From Portunus trituberculatus (lineage: Eukaryota; Arthropoda; Malacostraca; Decapoda; Portunidae): a DNA stretch of 64,000 nt. The notes under the pieces are model-generated. The model was not told the DNA's origin. It worked only from the letters and a program-made list of their open reading frames with translations, and did no database searches. How positions within the stretch are numbered: position 1 is the first letter of the stretch; each line of letters opens with the position of its first letter. The position numbers and the translations under genes were made by a program. Positions 20,046-36,776 of this stretch are shown here, in pieces. The DNA is taken from assembly GCF_017591435.1 (NCBI RefSeq), contig NC_059290.1, positions 1,388,725 through 1,452,724 on the forward strand, in the 5' to 3' direction.

Positions 20046-20539
20046 GGTAAGCGACGCGTTCCTGGCGTATGCCCCTCATGATTGGTTGATTGAAAGAGAT
20101 GAGGGAAAAGGGAAAAAAAAAAACATTTCTGACAGTGGTTATAGATTCTATCCTTATTTTATGTTTATCTTATTATCACTTATTTATGTATATTTATGAT
20201 AACTTTTGAATAGTCTTGCATTATTTTTGGAATTTTCTTTTCATATACGCTTCCTCACTGATTCTTGTGGATAGCGCGATGAAATGCTGGACATGTTTTC
20301 GTCAGTTGAGTCGCGTTGCAGAAAAAATCGTGAAACGTCTTGAATGTAAGACTAGCATCTTGACATTGATTTGTTTTATTATTTGTATTATAATTTTTCT
20401 ATTTATTTATCTATTTTCTTTTATTTCATTTTTTTTTATTTATTCGTCATTACTCTTTTCACTGATTTATTTTCATTGATTTTATTCATTTTTCTAATAA
20501 AGCCATGGATGGCAACACAGTAACAAAACAAAAATATAT

Positions 20540-20545
<6 letters not shown>

Positions 20546-20632
<87 letters not shown>
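20546..20632. repeat. (AT)n microsatellite
   Basis: Pure AT run 3' of transporter copy A. Copies B and C have ordinary sequence at the matching place, so this expansion is specific to copy A. Confidence 0.95.
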
Positions 20633-20633
<1 letters not shown>

Positions 20634-20797
20634 CATCACCATCATCACCATCATCTGTATTAATCACTCTTTCGCTCATCTTTAGTTTGTATTTCTCGCA
20701 GACCAGCAAGTGGACGAAAAGTGAGGACCAGTGGAGTCCTGGCGGGGCGTGGCGGACTAACATGGTCTGTGGGGCTCCCGCAGCCACAGCAGCTGAG

Positions 20798-26556
<5,759 letters not shown>

Positions 26557-26718
26557 TTTCACCTTTCTGCTGCTGCTGATGCTGCTGCTCATCTTATGCT
26601 GATGCTTCACTTTCTTGTTGATTCTGCTGCTCGATCCCGTTGGTCACTTTTTTCAGAGATAAGACTGATAAATAAAGCGATATTATTCGCACCCAAGGTA
26701 TTCATGATAAGTAATTGA

Positions 26719-26728
<10 letters not shown>

Positions 26729-26815
<87 letters not shown>
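26729..26815. repeat. (AT)n microsatellite upstream of copy A
   Basis: Pure AT run about 170 bases upstream of the start of copy A. It has positional equivalents upstream of copies B (37075) and C (44064). Confidence 0.95.
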
Positions 26816-26817
<2 letters not shown>

Positions 26818-27647
26818 ACATGACGTCTCCCTCATCTTAAGCTTTAGCACGGCAATACGTTATCCATCTATCACAATGCAGCCTTGCGTTAGTCACCCTT
26901 GGTTCGGCTCACACCTTCCGCCAAGGTCATCACCGTCTCTCTTTATTCCTGTAATTATATCACTTTTCTGCAGTATCTACCCTTTACCCCCGTTTTTCAT
27001 ATGCCCCGCACTAAGAACCACTGACCTACATCGGGCGCAAAAATTGCACCTCGCTACTCTCGGCCATCATACGAGCTTTTCCTGCAGGAGACAACGCAAT
27101 ACTTGCACCAGATCCACGAGCACAGGCAGACACTTGAGTGAATAGGTGACGTCCCTTCGTCCTGATAGCCTGTCACCTTTGCTTGCTGGACACTTTGTGC
27201 CGGCTTGAGCTTTGCCTCTTTCTACATCCCTTATCTGTTCAGTTTTTGTGTAATACGTAAGTGGATTGGAGTAGGTCTCTGTGCTCCATCAATCTTACCA
27301 TCAGCTATGACACTTATCACTGATAGCTCAAGGTCTCTGTCGCGTGACCACCTTCTCTAGCATTAAACATGAGTTGATGGAAGTGTTGTTTCAAGGTCAA
27401 GCAAGAAGCTTTATTCCACGCTAGGCCTGGTTATCCTCGTGCTGGAAGATGATGGCAGGATTGATGTTGTAGCGAGCAATACACGTGATGCATACCAGAC
27501 CAAATACATATGACATATTGTTTCACTCACAGACACTCACTGAATTAAGTTGTCTATAATGACCAATTAGCAATAGCAACATCAGAAACAACATGGCAGT
27601 GCTGCATTACCGGTTTCCCTCTGCTACAACCCAACTATATGCTGCCA

Positions 27648-27724
<77 letters not shown>

Positions 27725-27798
27725 AGTCTTTGTGACACTGAGTGAGGCATGGGCACTGGCACTGCCGTTGGCACAACTGCCATGCCAGGCCTCTGCTT

Positions 27799-28124
27799 TT
27801 TTTTTTTTTTTTTTTTTTAAGCATGACAGAAGGCCAGCTAAGGGCAACAAAGTATTAAAAAAAAAGGCCCACGTAAGTGTTGGTTCTCTAAAAGATAAGT
27901 ACAGAGTTAGCCAAAATTAGGGAGCAAATGTCTTGATACCTCCCTCTTAAAAGAAGTCAAGGCGTAGGAAGACGGAAATACAGAAGCAGGTAGGGAGTTC
28001 CAGAGTTTAACAGAGTAAAGTATGAATGATTGAGAGTACTGGTTAACTCGTGCGTTAGAGAGTTGGATAGAATAAGGATGAGAGGAAGAAGAAAGCCTTG
28101 TGCAGCGAAGCCGCAGGAGAAAGG
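27799..28124 (-). repeat. LINE 3' end with poly(A) tail
   Basis: Minus-strand RT C-terminal tail (RCTRLSSSSHPYS, NARVNQYSQSF, LWNSLPASVFPSSY, FKREVSRHL), then a 3' UTR and an A run (T-run 27799-27818 on plus). Same family as 47941-49347, 55675-55985 and 61790-62010. It sits at the stop-codon end of the relic exon described next. Confidence 0.85.
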
Positions 28125-28250
28125 GACACTGCTCGTATTCCTCTCCAGCTTCTGGCGTTTCAGCGACGTCCTCAGGGAGCACAGTGGGGCGGTGCCCGGA
28201 GACGGGTGAAGAGGTGGTGATGTTCCTGGAGACACTCTCTGACCCAAAGA
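28125..28250 (-). pseudogene. Relic of the last exon of a copy-D-type transporter gene
   Basis: On the minus strand it encodes VLPEDVAETPEAGEEYEQC, against VLPEDVNETPEGGEEYEQC at the C-terminus of copy D. The reading frame now runs into the LINE tail instead of a stop. Upstream exon sequence is missing past 28250, so this is a truncated exon 10 fragment created by the duplication and then hit by a LINE. Confidence 0.8.
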
Positions 28251-28861
28251 TATTGGGTCACCCTCAATTTCAAGGATCACTTAAATGGGCGGAGTTTGTG
28301 CTCCTGCTTGTGAAGTAGGAACAGAAAACTGGGAAGTTAGCTGGAAAAGAAAACGTGGTACTATAATAGGCGATCAAGTATACTCGACTATCCAGCTAAT
28401 TCAAGACCAAGGCCGTCTCTTCCTTCATTAATGTATATATCTTGTCTACACGCTTCACAGCACGTAAGGAGACTATCTTATTTCTTTTATACAATGAAAT
28501 AAGCAAAGTGTACCATAGCTGCAAAGAAAACTGAGAGTGAGAGAGGGAGATGTCCACGCAAGGACAGTCAGACTGGAACTGACCGACCAGACTCTAAAGG
28601 ACCACGACTAACACCGGAGTCCTACGTCACGGCAAAATTTATCTTCATTATAAGAGGTAGGCTCTTTTAGGTCATGGAGCGTAACTAGTTGCGAGGCAGG
28701 GCGTTACTAGTTTGTTGATATGCAATTGCCTGTGCCTTTAACTAATTTTGTGGCAATGTATTGTTGAATGTGACTTTACTTTCCTAAGCTTTCATCATCG
28801 TTTGGAAGCTTTTGTTCTTCCCTTTCAACTAAAATTAATACGTTAAGATCTGCCTGGACAA
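28251..28861. other. No recognisable feature
   Basis: Unique sequence between the relic exon and the BEL/Pao remnant. I see no ORF, repeat or homology to the rest of the window. Confidence 0.5.
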
Positions 28862-29172
28862 TTGCTATATCTTTCTCCCTCCTCTCTCGTTCTATCATTG
28901 CTTATATCAAAACTTATTTCAAATTGTGTTACTTGTAAAGTCAGAGGCTCATCACAAGGACAGAAGATGGCAGACCTGCCCATTAATAGATTAGAACCAT
29001 CACCTCCATTTACATGCTCTGCAGTGGATTTCTTTGGCCCGTTCTATGTAAAAGAGGGCCGTAAAGAACTTTTGACATATGGACATATGGAGTGTTCTTC
29101 ACCTGTATAGCACAGGACTCACACTCTCGTTCACCACTCACACGACACCACAGCCCACCATGCACCTCTGTC

Positions 29173-30279
29173 ATGGCCCCAGCTAGAAGTTCCAACGACG
29201 ACGAAACCACTAGTCTGGCAGACCACCTTCCCGGACGAGTAAAATGGTATAATATCAAGGCGGGCTATGGCTTCATTGAGAACCAGCAGACACGGGAAGA
29301 CGTATTTATCCACGTCTCGGGTCTCACACGGTCCCTAAAGAAGGATCCTCCAAAAGAAAGTGACGAGGTCGTCTTCAACATCTACTACGGAGAAAAGGGA
29401 CCCGAGGCGAGACACGTGGTGAAGAAAAATACATCCCATACGCCACTTCACCCTACAGCGAGGTGCACGCGTAACACCGCCGAGGCTCCAGAACTCTTGG
29501 AGGCGAAGATCCTAGCTTGTGTGTTTACTGCTAAGGCTATTGCAGGAGCAGATCACCGTCACCTGCAAAGCCTTATCCCTCTCCTGCTGAAACACAATGG
29601 TCTCCCCGCCATCCATGTACCGCTACTTGCACTCGCCCCACCTAGGCGCCAGACGCAAACACTACAGCGTCGCTCTCACCCCGAGAACATAGGAACCAGC
29701 GCGCGAGTGGAGGAAGCAGGGGAAGTGGAAGAGGAAAAAGACGATGGCCAGAGCGACAACAGCACAACAGAGAGAGGAAAACACGCAGAAACAGCTCCGA
29801 AGGAAGAAAAGCACAGGGCCAAGGAGGAGGCGTGCGTCGATGTGACGGATGAAGACGGAGACGAAGAAGAAGACGACGAGGACGAGGAAGTGGACGTCTT
29901 GGGAAGCGGAAGCGAAGAGACGGCACCTTCGCCCCAGGCAACCAAGCAAAATCGTCCCTCCGACCCCCAGCCGCCCTCAGGCAAGCAAGACGACGGCTGG
30001 GTAACCAAGGAAAAGCGGCGACGAAGGTCTCACGATGACCCGTATGTGCTACCAAAGGACAGACGAACAACTACGCCGTCAGTTGCCCTCAGAGAGTCAC
30101 CCACCATTGCGAGGCTGAGGCAAGAAAACCGGTCGGGAAGAGTAGAGGAGGACCTGCTGACTGGCGCCTACATCCACGACGGAGATCGCTTCGTGGGTTT
30201 CATCAAAGGATACTCAAAAGCCGGCTACATGAACTACCCGTATCCAAAAGGAAGCGATCAACCAGTGAAGCGCAGTTAA
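29173..30279 (+). CDS. Cold-shock-domain (Y-box-like) protein carried by the insert
   Basis: 368 residues from the ATG at 29173 to the TAA at 30279. The N-terminal cold-shock domain (about residues 18-83) has GRVKWYNIKAGYGFIENQ, REDVFIHVSGL and YYGEKGPEARHV. This keeps the RNP1-like (GYGFI) and RNP2-like (DVFIHV) aromatic surfaces that bind single-stranded RNA or DNA. The middle is proline-poor and charged, with a long acidic run (about 215-245, EEDDEDEE-type). A basic KEKRRRR patch follows near 285, and the tail holds YIHDGDRFVGFIKGYSKAGY. That tail is not one I know from Y-box or LIN28 proteins, which usually carry RG-rich or zinc-knuckle tails. The frame is undamaged, so the insertion is young or the protein is used. 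Confidence 0.7.
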   Translation: MAPARSSNDDETTSLADHLPGRVKWYNIKAGYGFIENQQTREDVFIHVSGLTRSLKKDPPKESDEVVFNIYYGEKGPEARHVVKKNTSHTPLHPTARCTRNTAEAPELLEAKILACVFTAKAIAGADHRHLQSLIPLLLKHNGLPAIHVPLLALAPPRRQTQTLQRRSHPENIGTSARVEEAGEVEEEKDDGQSDNSTTERGKHAETAPKEEKHRAKEEACVDVTDEDGDEEEDDEDEEVDVLGSGSEETAPSPQATKQNRPSDPQPPSGKQDDGWVTKEKRRRRSHDDPYVLPKDRRTTTPSVALRESPTIARLRQENRSGRVEEDLLTGAYIHDGDRFVGFIKGYSKAGYMNYPYPKGSDQPVKRS

Positions 30280-30617
30280 CACAGTGAAGTGAAGTGCAGA
30301 GACCCATTCGCTTCTTCACAGGTAATGAAGTTAGCGACACTGTGTCTGACACGTGCCTGGATGGGTGACCGCTCGGACCAGTGCAGTGCGGCCGATGCGA
30401 ACCTGGACGGGTGACCATCTTCTTTTTATCTAAGTACAATGTATTTTGTATTTAATTTTTTTATGCATCTATGTAAACATTTAGTTTTCTTTTATTATTA
30501 TATACCAAAAAGTAGCAGGCTGGACCGCCCAGCAACTTTTATCTTTGTTTTTCTGTATTTCTGCTTTTGTATCTTGTACTGTACCACCCCTTGTTTGTAT
30601 CTCCCCCCTCTTTTCTC

Positions 30618-30623
30618 AATAAA
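30618..30623 (+). promoter_or_regulatory. Polyadenylation signal AATAAA of the cold-shock insert
   Basis: AATAAA 13 bases before the end of the inserted unit and about 340 bases after the ORF stop, in the position expected for the 3' end of a transcript. Confidence 0.6.
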
Positions 30624-31305
30624 CTTTGAAACTTTGACCTGTATAACATGTAGCGCAGTGCATAGAAACAGCCAACAGCATGGATACAAGTTCCTTCCTC
30701 AGTGCATATCGTCGCTTTGTAGGACGAAGAGGGCCTGTCAGGCAGTTGAGATGTGACCAAGGAACTAACTTTGTAGGGGCTAAATCAGAATATGAGAAGA
30801 ACATGCAAGAAATTGATGATGATAAAATTAGACAAGAACTTATGAAGAACCGGTGTGACTGGGGTGTATTTAGGGTGAATGTACCCAATGCCAGTCACAT
30901 GGGAGGTGTTTGGGAGAGGCAGATATGCACAGTGAGAAATGTCTTCACTGTGTTACTTGATCAGCATGGTGCACAGTTAGATGACAAAGGTTTGAGAACC
31001 TTAGTGAAAGCTGAGAACATAGTTAATGGTCGTCCTCTAACTGTGGATCATTAAAATTTCCCAGACATTCCTACAATACTAACACCAAATGACTTGCTAA
31101 CCATGAAGACAAAAGTAGTACTGCCTCTCCCAAGCATATCTGTTAAGGTGGACTTATATTGTACAAAGAGTTGGCGCAGAACACAATACCTGGCCAGTCA
31201 GTTATGGTCCAGGTGGAAAAGAGAATATGTAAAATCTCTGCAACTTAAAAATAAGTGGACAACACCAAAGAGAAATTTCAGTGTAAATGATATAGTTATT
31301 GTATA

Positions 31306-31670
31306 ATATTCTGAAAGTGTTTTATACCAGTGAGTAATGTTACTATTTGAGAAATTGAGTGAGAACTTTGTCCACAGTTCTTACGTTCAAGTCATCAATA
31401 AACTGTCAGAGGGAAATGCTGCTTTTCCTCTACCCTACGATGACGGCTGTGATCAGTAAAAACAAACCACCTTGTGAGTCACTAGAGAACCTGCACGCGG
31501 CCACAAAAAAGCGCGCATCGACATGATGCCTCATAAAGCATTAAATACTAATGCTTAAGTACTTTACATGTGTTTTCGTGCACATAGAAATATTGAACAT
31601 TTGTCTTATTATAGGTGAATGATACCGTGATATATACAATTCCTACGTGCAGTAACACTAACCTAACCGT
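31306..31670. other. No recognisable feature
   Basis: Sequence between the BEL/Pao remnant and the start of the flank shared with copy C. It includes a short CTAACCTAACC stretch near 31659. No gene seen. Confidence 0.4.
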
Positions 31671-31921
31671 ACTTCCTTTTGTATTATATTCAAGAATGGT
31701 CACTTATTTTTTCCTAAACTAAATTAGCACTGTGACTTTCTTGCCGCTTACTTTTTTCCTAGATTAAATTAGTACTGTGACTTTTCCTGATACTTTATTT
31801 CCTAGCAAAAATGTTCTTATTTTTCCTTTAATTTTTTTTTCTCTTATACGTTCTTTCCGATCACTCTCGTCAACACACCACCCGGGAGGAAGAATGCGTC
31901 ATTTTTGTTTTTTATCTTTAG

Positions 31922-32016
31922 TATCAGACGAGGCAGAAACTATTACAGAAGACGATGTACCTGATCATTCTGTTTACCAGAGAATGCAATTTGATTTAGA
32001 AAACCCTAATTGCTGA
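31922..32016 (+). pseudogene. Exon-like ORF tail in the 3' flank of copy B
   Basis: Preceded by a pyrimidine-rich TTTTTTATCTTTAG acceptor-like stretch, it encodes SDEAETITEDDVPDHSVYQR and then MQFDLENPNC and a stop. An almost identical copy lies at 39534-39628 and a degenerate one at 19290-19385. I do not recognise the protein. It may be the last exon of a duplicated plus-strand gene whose other exons are gone, or a transposon fragment. Confidence 0.35.
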
Positions 32017-32684
32017 AGAAGATGAAGAAAAAGGGGAAAAAAGGAAACATTTCTGACAGTGGTTACAGATTCCGGCATTATTTCCTGTTTATCTTGTTAT
32101 TACTATTATCCATTTGTTTTTATGATCATTTTTGAATAGTTTGAATTATATTTTATTTATTTTTCTATTCTTATACGCTTCCTCACTGGTTCTTATGAAT
32201 AGCGCGATGAAATACTGTACATGTTGTTTTTCGCCAGTTGAGTTGCGTTGCAGAAAAAATCGTGAAACGGTTTGAATGAAAAGCTAGCATCTTGACTTAT
32301 TGATTTGTTTTATTATTTGCATCATAATTTTTCTATTTATTTATCTATTTTCTTTTATTTTATTTTTCTTTATTTATTGACCATTACTATTTTCGCGAGT
32401 TTATTTTCATTGATACTCATTTTTCTGATAATGTCACGGATGACAACACAATAACAAAACACAAATATATAACGTGACAAATGTTTTCACCTGTCTGTTT
32501 ATGATTATCATTATCGTTATCATCACCATCATCACCATCATCTGTATTATTCACTCTTTCGCTCATCTTTAGTTTGTATTTCTCGCAGACCAGCAAGTGG
32601 ACGAAAAATGAGGACCAGTGGAGTTCCGGGGGGGGGGGGCGGACTAACATGGTCTGTGGGGCTCCCGCAGCCACAGCAGCTGAG

Positions 32685-32886
32685 TCATCGGCCACAGGTG
32701 GAGGTGGTGGGCTCGGCGGTGTCGCTCATGTCGGTGGTCTGCTCCACCTCTCGCCGCTTGTAGGGCGTCCGGAAGAAGACAGTGAAGAGGATGACGATGA
32801 AGGTGAGGACGCCCATAAGCCCCATGACCACACCTGCAGGAGACCGGAGAGGCTGACGTGAGCAGCAAGTGGTGCCGGAAAATGTA

Positions 32887-32926
<40 letters not shown>

Positions 32927-35900
32927 AAGTAGTAGTAGTGGATGGTAGTGTGGTCACACTCACCCGAGTAGTCTCTGGCCTGCAGGTCGGAGGTAATGTT
33001 CTTGGTACACACCTCTATGTCTTGTAACTCTGGCGGCAGATCGCTGGAGAGAACGTTCGCCGTGTAGGTCATGAGTACACCCAGAATCTGACCTATTGAC
33101 GGACGGAAATGAGGAAGGTCATCCATACTTTACATGTCATATGCTTTGCCACGAATGTTTAGTGTGTAGTTATCTGTTATAGTTATACAGGGAGGAGATG
33201 AGCAGCGAACAAAACACTTGTGTTTACCACATGCACCGATGGAATCATACACAACTTTCGTATTCCACATTGACAAATGAAAGACTGCACAGAACCAGTG
33301 ATGTGGTTACCACTTAAAGTTCATGTTAATGAACTGTGTTTTGAAGGAAAGAGCGAGTCTGAATAATGCATGTTAAGGTCATTGTCCCTTATCATGAATA
33401 AAAGTTACGTAACGTCAATCCATTAAAGCAGTGGTTCTTAACCTGGGGTACCTGTACCATCAAGGGGGACGAAACCTTAAACCTAGGGGTACGAGACATG
33501 GTAGCCAGTGCAATGGTACCGTATTTTCCAATTTTCCAATTTTTTCTCTTACTATAATGGTCTCAATTTTTTAAGTTAGTGTTAATGTGTTGGTGTATTA
33601 TGTAGTATTACTCATAATTACTGTTATAGTATGCATTCATTGAATCCTACTAACTGACAATTCTTTTGAAATAAAGAAATATGCCTTTGTTCAGCAATTA
33701 AAAAAAATCTAATAATTTCTCAGCAAGGTTTTCATCACTAATCCTTTTCATGTAGTATTTATATTGGAGTGGGTACGAGAATTTTTTCTGAGATATCAAA
33801 GGGTACGGGCACTGAAAAAGGTTAAGAACTACTGCATTAAAGGAAGATGTCAGTGTTGATGAAAATTGTTGGTAATAAATATTTAAGGAAAAGAAGAGCG
33901 TTGATAGCTCACCAACCACAAAGATCAATGTAGTGCTGATGGTCTCCTCCACAGGGTAAGTGATCTCCACTCCTATCTCCAGACTAATGGGGTACACTCC
34001 AGCGCCGAAGAACCCGAACAAGACACTGAAGATGATCAGAAGGGCGTGCTGGCCGGGCACTAAGTAAACCTGACAAAAGAGAGACGGGAAGGTAGTCATT
34101 AATGTTTGCTGCTGGGTGAAAGCCTGTCATGGATATGAAGGCTGCAGACCGCAGGCCAGAATACCAGAGAAGACCACAAGTACTTGCTTGGGAAAGAAGG
34201 AAACTCTTACACAAGTTTCAACATGGAATTAATCTGTAATTCTCTCAAAACACCACATAATAGTGTATTAAATATTAGATTATTACTTCAGAAGCACCAT
34301 ATGAATTATAGATTGCAAAGTAAATTAACTATGTCATGGACAGCACCACATCACTAACCTCCATCAACATTATAGCAAAAATCACTCCAACACCATTGGC
34401 AAGCTTGATTATGTCCGTCAAAGCCTTAGTGCGATTTTCCACCACTGCTATGGCAATCGAACCCACGAAGCCTGCTATGCTGAAGATGGCCACCACCACT
34501 CCGGCGAAGAACTGCACCCGTGTGAGTTACGAGCCGCAAAGATACAGTAGTACACTCAATGAGGATGTCAGAGATTTAAACTAAGAACGATAAAGTTTTG
34601 TTTTGAGCACATTACATCAACTATGTTTCGACAAAATGCAATAGCACAGTGGAAGGTTGCTCATCACCAAGCCTTTCCTCACTTTCCCCAGAGGAAGTAG
34701 TGACTCATTCTAATGTGACGTATTTTCTTATTAAGGGACTCTCTGCACAAATCATCTCAACTTCTGTCTTCCTGCAGCCTCCCGCCTGTTTAAGTTACAA
34801 TTATGATGACGGCCACCTTCATAAGTGTTTTTTTTTTTTCATATGAGAAGTGACAATGTTACAGTGTCGATACTCACATCACTGTATCCCTTGGAACACA
34901 GCATTTGCTGCGAGAGTGTAGTGAGGCAGAGGTAGAAAGCCGTCATTACTCCGGACATTATGATGAGACCAAGGAAGGAAGGAGAAGTAAAAGTCTGCTT
35001 GAGCTGCTGCAGGTAAGGATCTCTGGCCGTTGTCCCGTGTTCGGCGCTGCGACTCGGTGGTGTTGGTGGCCTCGACCTGCGGCAAGTAAAGGTAACCGTG
35101 TGAGATGAAGGGACGAACTGCCCTATTCATTCTCATCGTCCGTCTGCCTTCCCTTGTTCACCCACCTGGTGACACAAATCAGAGTGGCAATCTCGGCAAG
35201 AAGGGCCAGCCCGCCGTATATGTAGTTGAGGGTCGGAATCTGCTGCTTCTCCGTCACCACAATCGGCGCCATCACCTGGGCCACCGAGATCCCCAGGGCG
35301 GGAACTTAGGAAACAATGCGTAACAATGCTAAAAGTTTCTTCATATGAAAACAGCACACTCGTAAATGGAATGTCACTTACAGAATGCCATGATGGCTGT
35401 TGCTACCATGCGTTCGCCGTCAGGGAACCAATTCTGTGTGACCCTCGTGACAATGAAGGCGATGAAGAGCTGCCCCGCCGATCCAGCGGCCTGTATAGCA
35501 AAGGAATTATTTCTTGCTGTGTTTGTGTCTTTGTTTTGTAGTTTGCAATGCAAGCCTATCTGCGACAATCCAGTTTTCAAAACCTCAAACACTCACACAC
35601 ACACACACACACACACACCCGGTAGCTCAGTGGTTAGAGCGCTGGCTTCACAAGCCAGAGGACCGGGGCTCGATTCCCCGGCCGGGTGGAGATATTTGGG
35701 TGTGTCTCCTTTCACGTGTAGCCCCTGTTCACCTAGCAGTGAGTAGGTACGGGATGTAAATCGAGGAGTTGTGACCTTGTTGTCCCGGTGTGTGGTGTGT
35801 GCTTGGTCTCAGGCCTATCCGAAGATCGGAAATAATGAGCTCTGAGCTCGCTCTGTAGGGTAACGTCTGGCTGTCTCGTCAGAGACTGCAGCAGATCAAA

Positions 35901-36411
35901 CTGTGAAACACACACACACACACACACACCTGTCCGATGAGGCTGACAACGTACTGAGTCCAGAGGTCTGCTATAAGACCCGAGGTTGCCACGGCGCGCG
36001 TCAAAGCTCCAACACAGTTAAGGGCAGAGCCGATATGGACCTGAGAACAATGTCAATGAGATGCCTGTAGCGGATCAGCCTCCCCAGAGCTCAGCAGCAC
36101 CTCAGGACACAGTGAGGTGCCCTGTAAGGTGGCCAGACCATGCTGTCCCCTTTTTTATTCACATAATTTTAAGTTTTGTCAAAGACAGTGGAATTTTCAA
36201 CATTTTCGTTTGACTCTTTTTTACTCACTCCCGCTTTCATGTCGAACTTGTTGAATATGTAAGTGGAGACGAAGGAGAACGTGAATGGCAAGATGAGGTA
36301 CACCTGCGAGAACCAGGTGATGTCGTACTGCGTCACCTCGAAGTAGTCAGCGGCTTTGTATGCCACGGGGGCCACGTTAAACCCCATCTGAGGGTAGGCA
36401 GGATCGTATTA

Positions 36412-36455
<44 letters not shown>

Positions 36456-36737
36456 TTCACCTCCTGGGTCGTCTGCTGGTCACCCAGCCAGTCTTCCCCA
36501 TTACGGAGCGAGCTCAGAGCTCATAGACCGATCTTCGGGTAGGACTGAGACCACAACACACTCCACACACCGGGAAAGCGAGGCCACAACCCCTCGAGTT
36601 ACATCCCGTACCTATTTACTGCTAGGTGAACAGGGGCCACACATTAAGAGACTTGCCCATTTGCCTCGCCGCTTACCGGGATTCGAACCCGGCCCTCTCG
36701 ATTGTGAGTCGAGCGTGCTAACCACTACACTATACGC

Positions 36738-36776
<39 letters not shown>

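Larger units (their letters stand above)
27110..28250. repeat. Segmental duplicate of 45490-47285
   Basis: Collinear, diverged match to the DNA between copies C and D. Shared landmarks are the GGTGACGTCCCTTC segment, the TATGACACTTATC segment, GTGATGCATACCAGACCAAA, CAACATCAG...CATTACCGG, a CA microsatellite (27650-27720 here), and then the end of the D-type last exon. The match stops near 28250. A LINE insertion here and about 1 kb of extra DNA at 45890-46910 break the alignment. Confidence 0.75.
29110..30636 (+). mobile_element. Cold-shock-domain retro-insert with 9-bp target duplication
   Basis: A 1527-base unit lies between two copies of ACCTGTATA (29101-29109 and 30637-30645), inside the BEL/Pao integrase. 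It is intronless: a 63-base 5' leader, an intact 368-codon ORF, about 350 bases of 3' UTR, AATAAA at 30618-30623, and an ending made of the 8-base repeat AAACTTTG twice. Direct repeats, no introns and a short tandem tail fit target-primed reverse transcription by a non-LTR machinery. No reverse transcriptase is encoded, so it is either a retrocopy of a host gene or a non-autonomous element. Confidence 0.75.
28862..31305 (+). pseudogene. BEL/Pao retrotransposon integrase remnant (interrupted)
   Basis: Two parts of one integrase region, 28862-29109 and 30637-31305, are separated by a 1.5-kb insertion. The left part shows CVTCKVRG, QKMADLP, PPFTCSAVDFFGPFYVKEGR; the right part shows DTSSFLSAYRRFVGRRGPVRQ, CDQGTNFVGA, ASHMGGVWERQI, RPLTVD, PNDLLTMKTKVVLP and YLASQLWSRWKREY. 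These are typical BEL/Pao integrase core and C-terminal motifs. The remnant is dead: in-frame TAA near 31052, a single-base frame loss near 30663, and no RT, gag or LTRs seen. Confidence 0.85.

Noticed and set aside
29642..30070. 142-codon minus-strand ORF opposite the cold-shock gene
   Set aside because: Arg/Leu/Pro-rich translation of the antisense of an acidic stretch; a compositional shadow.
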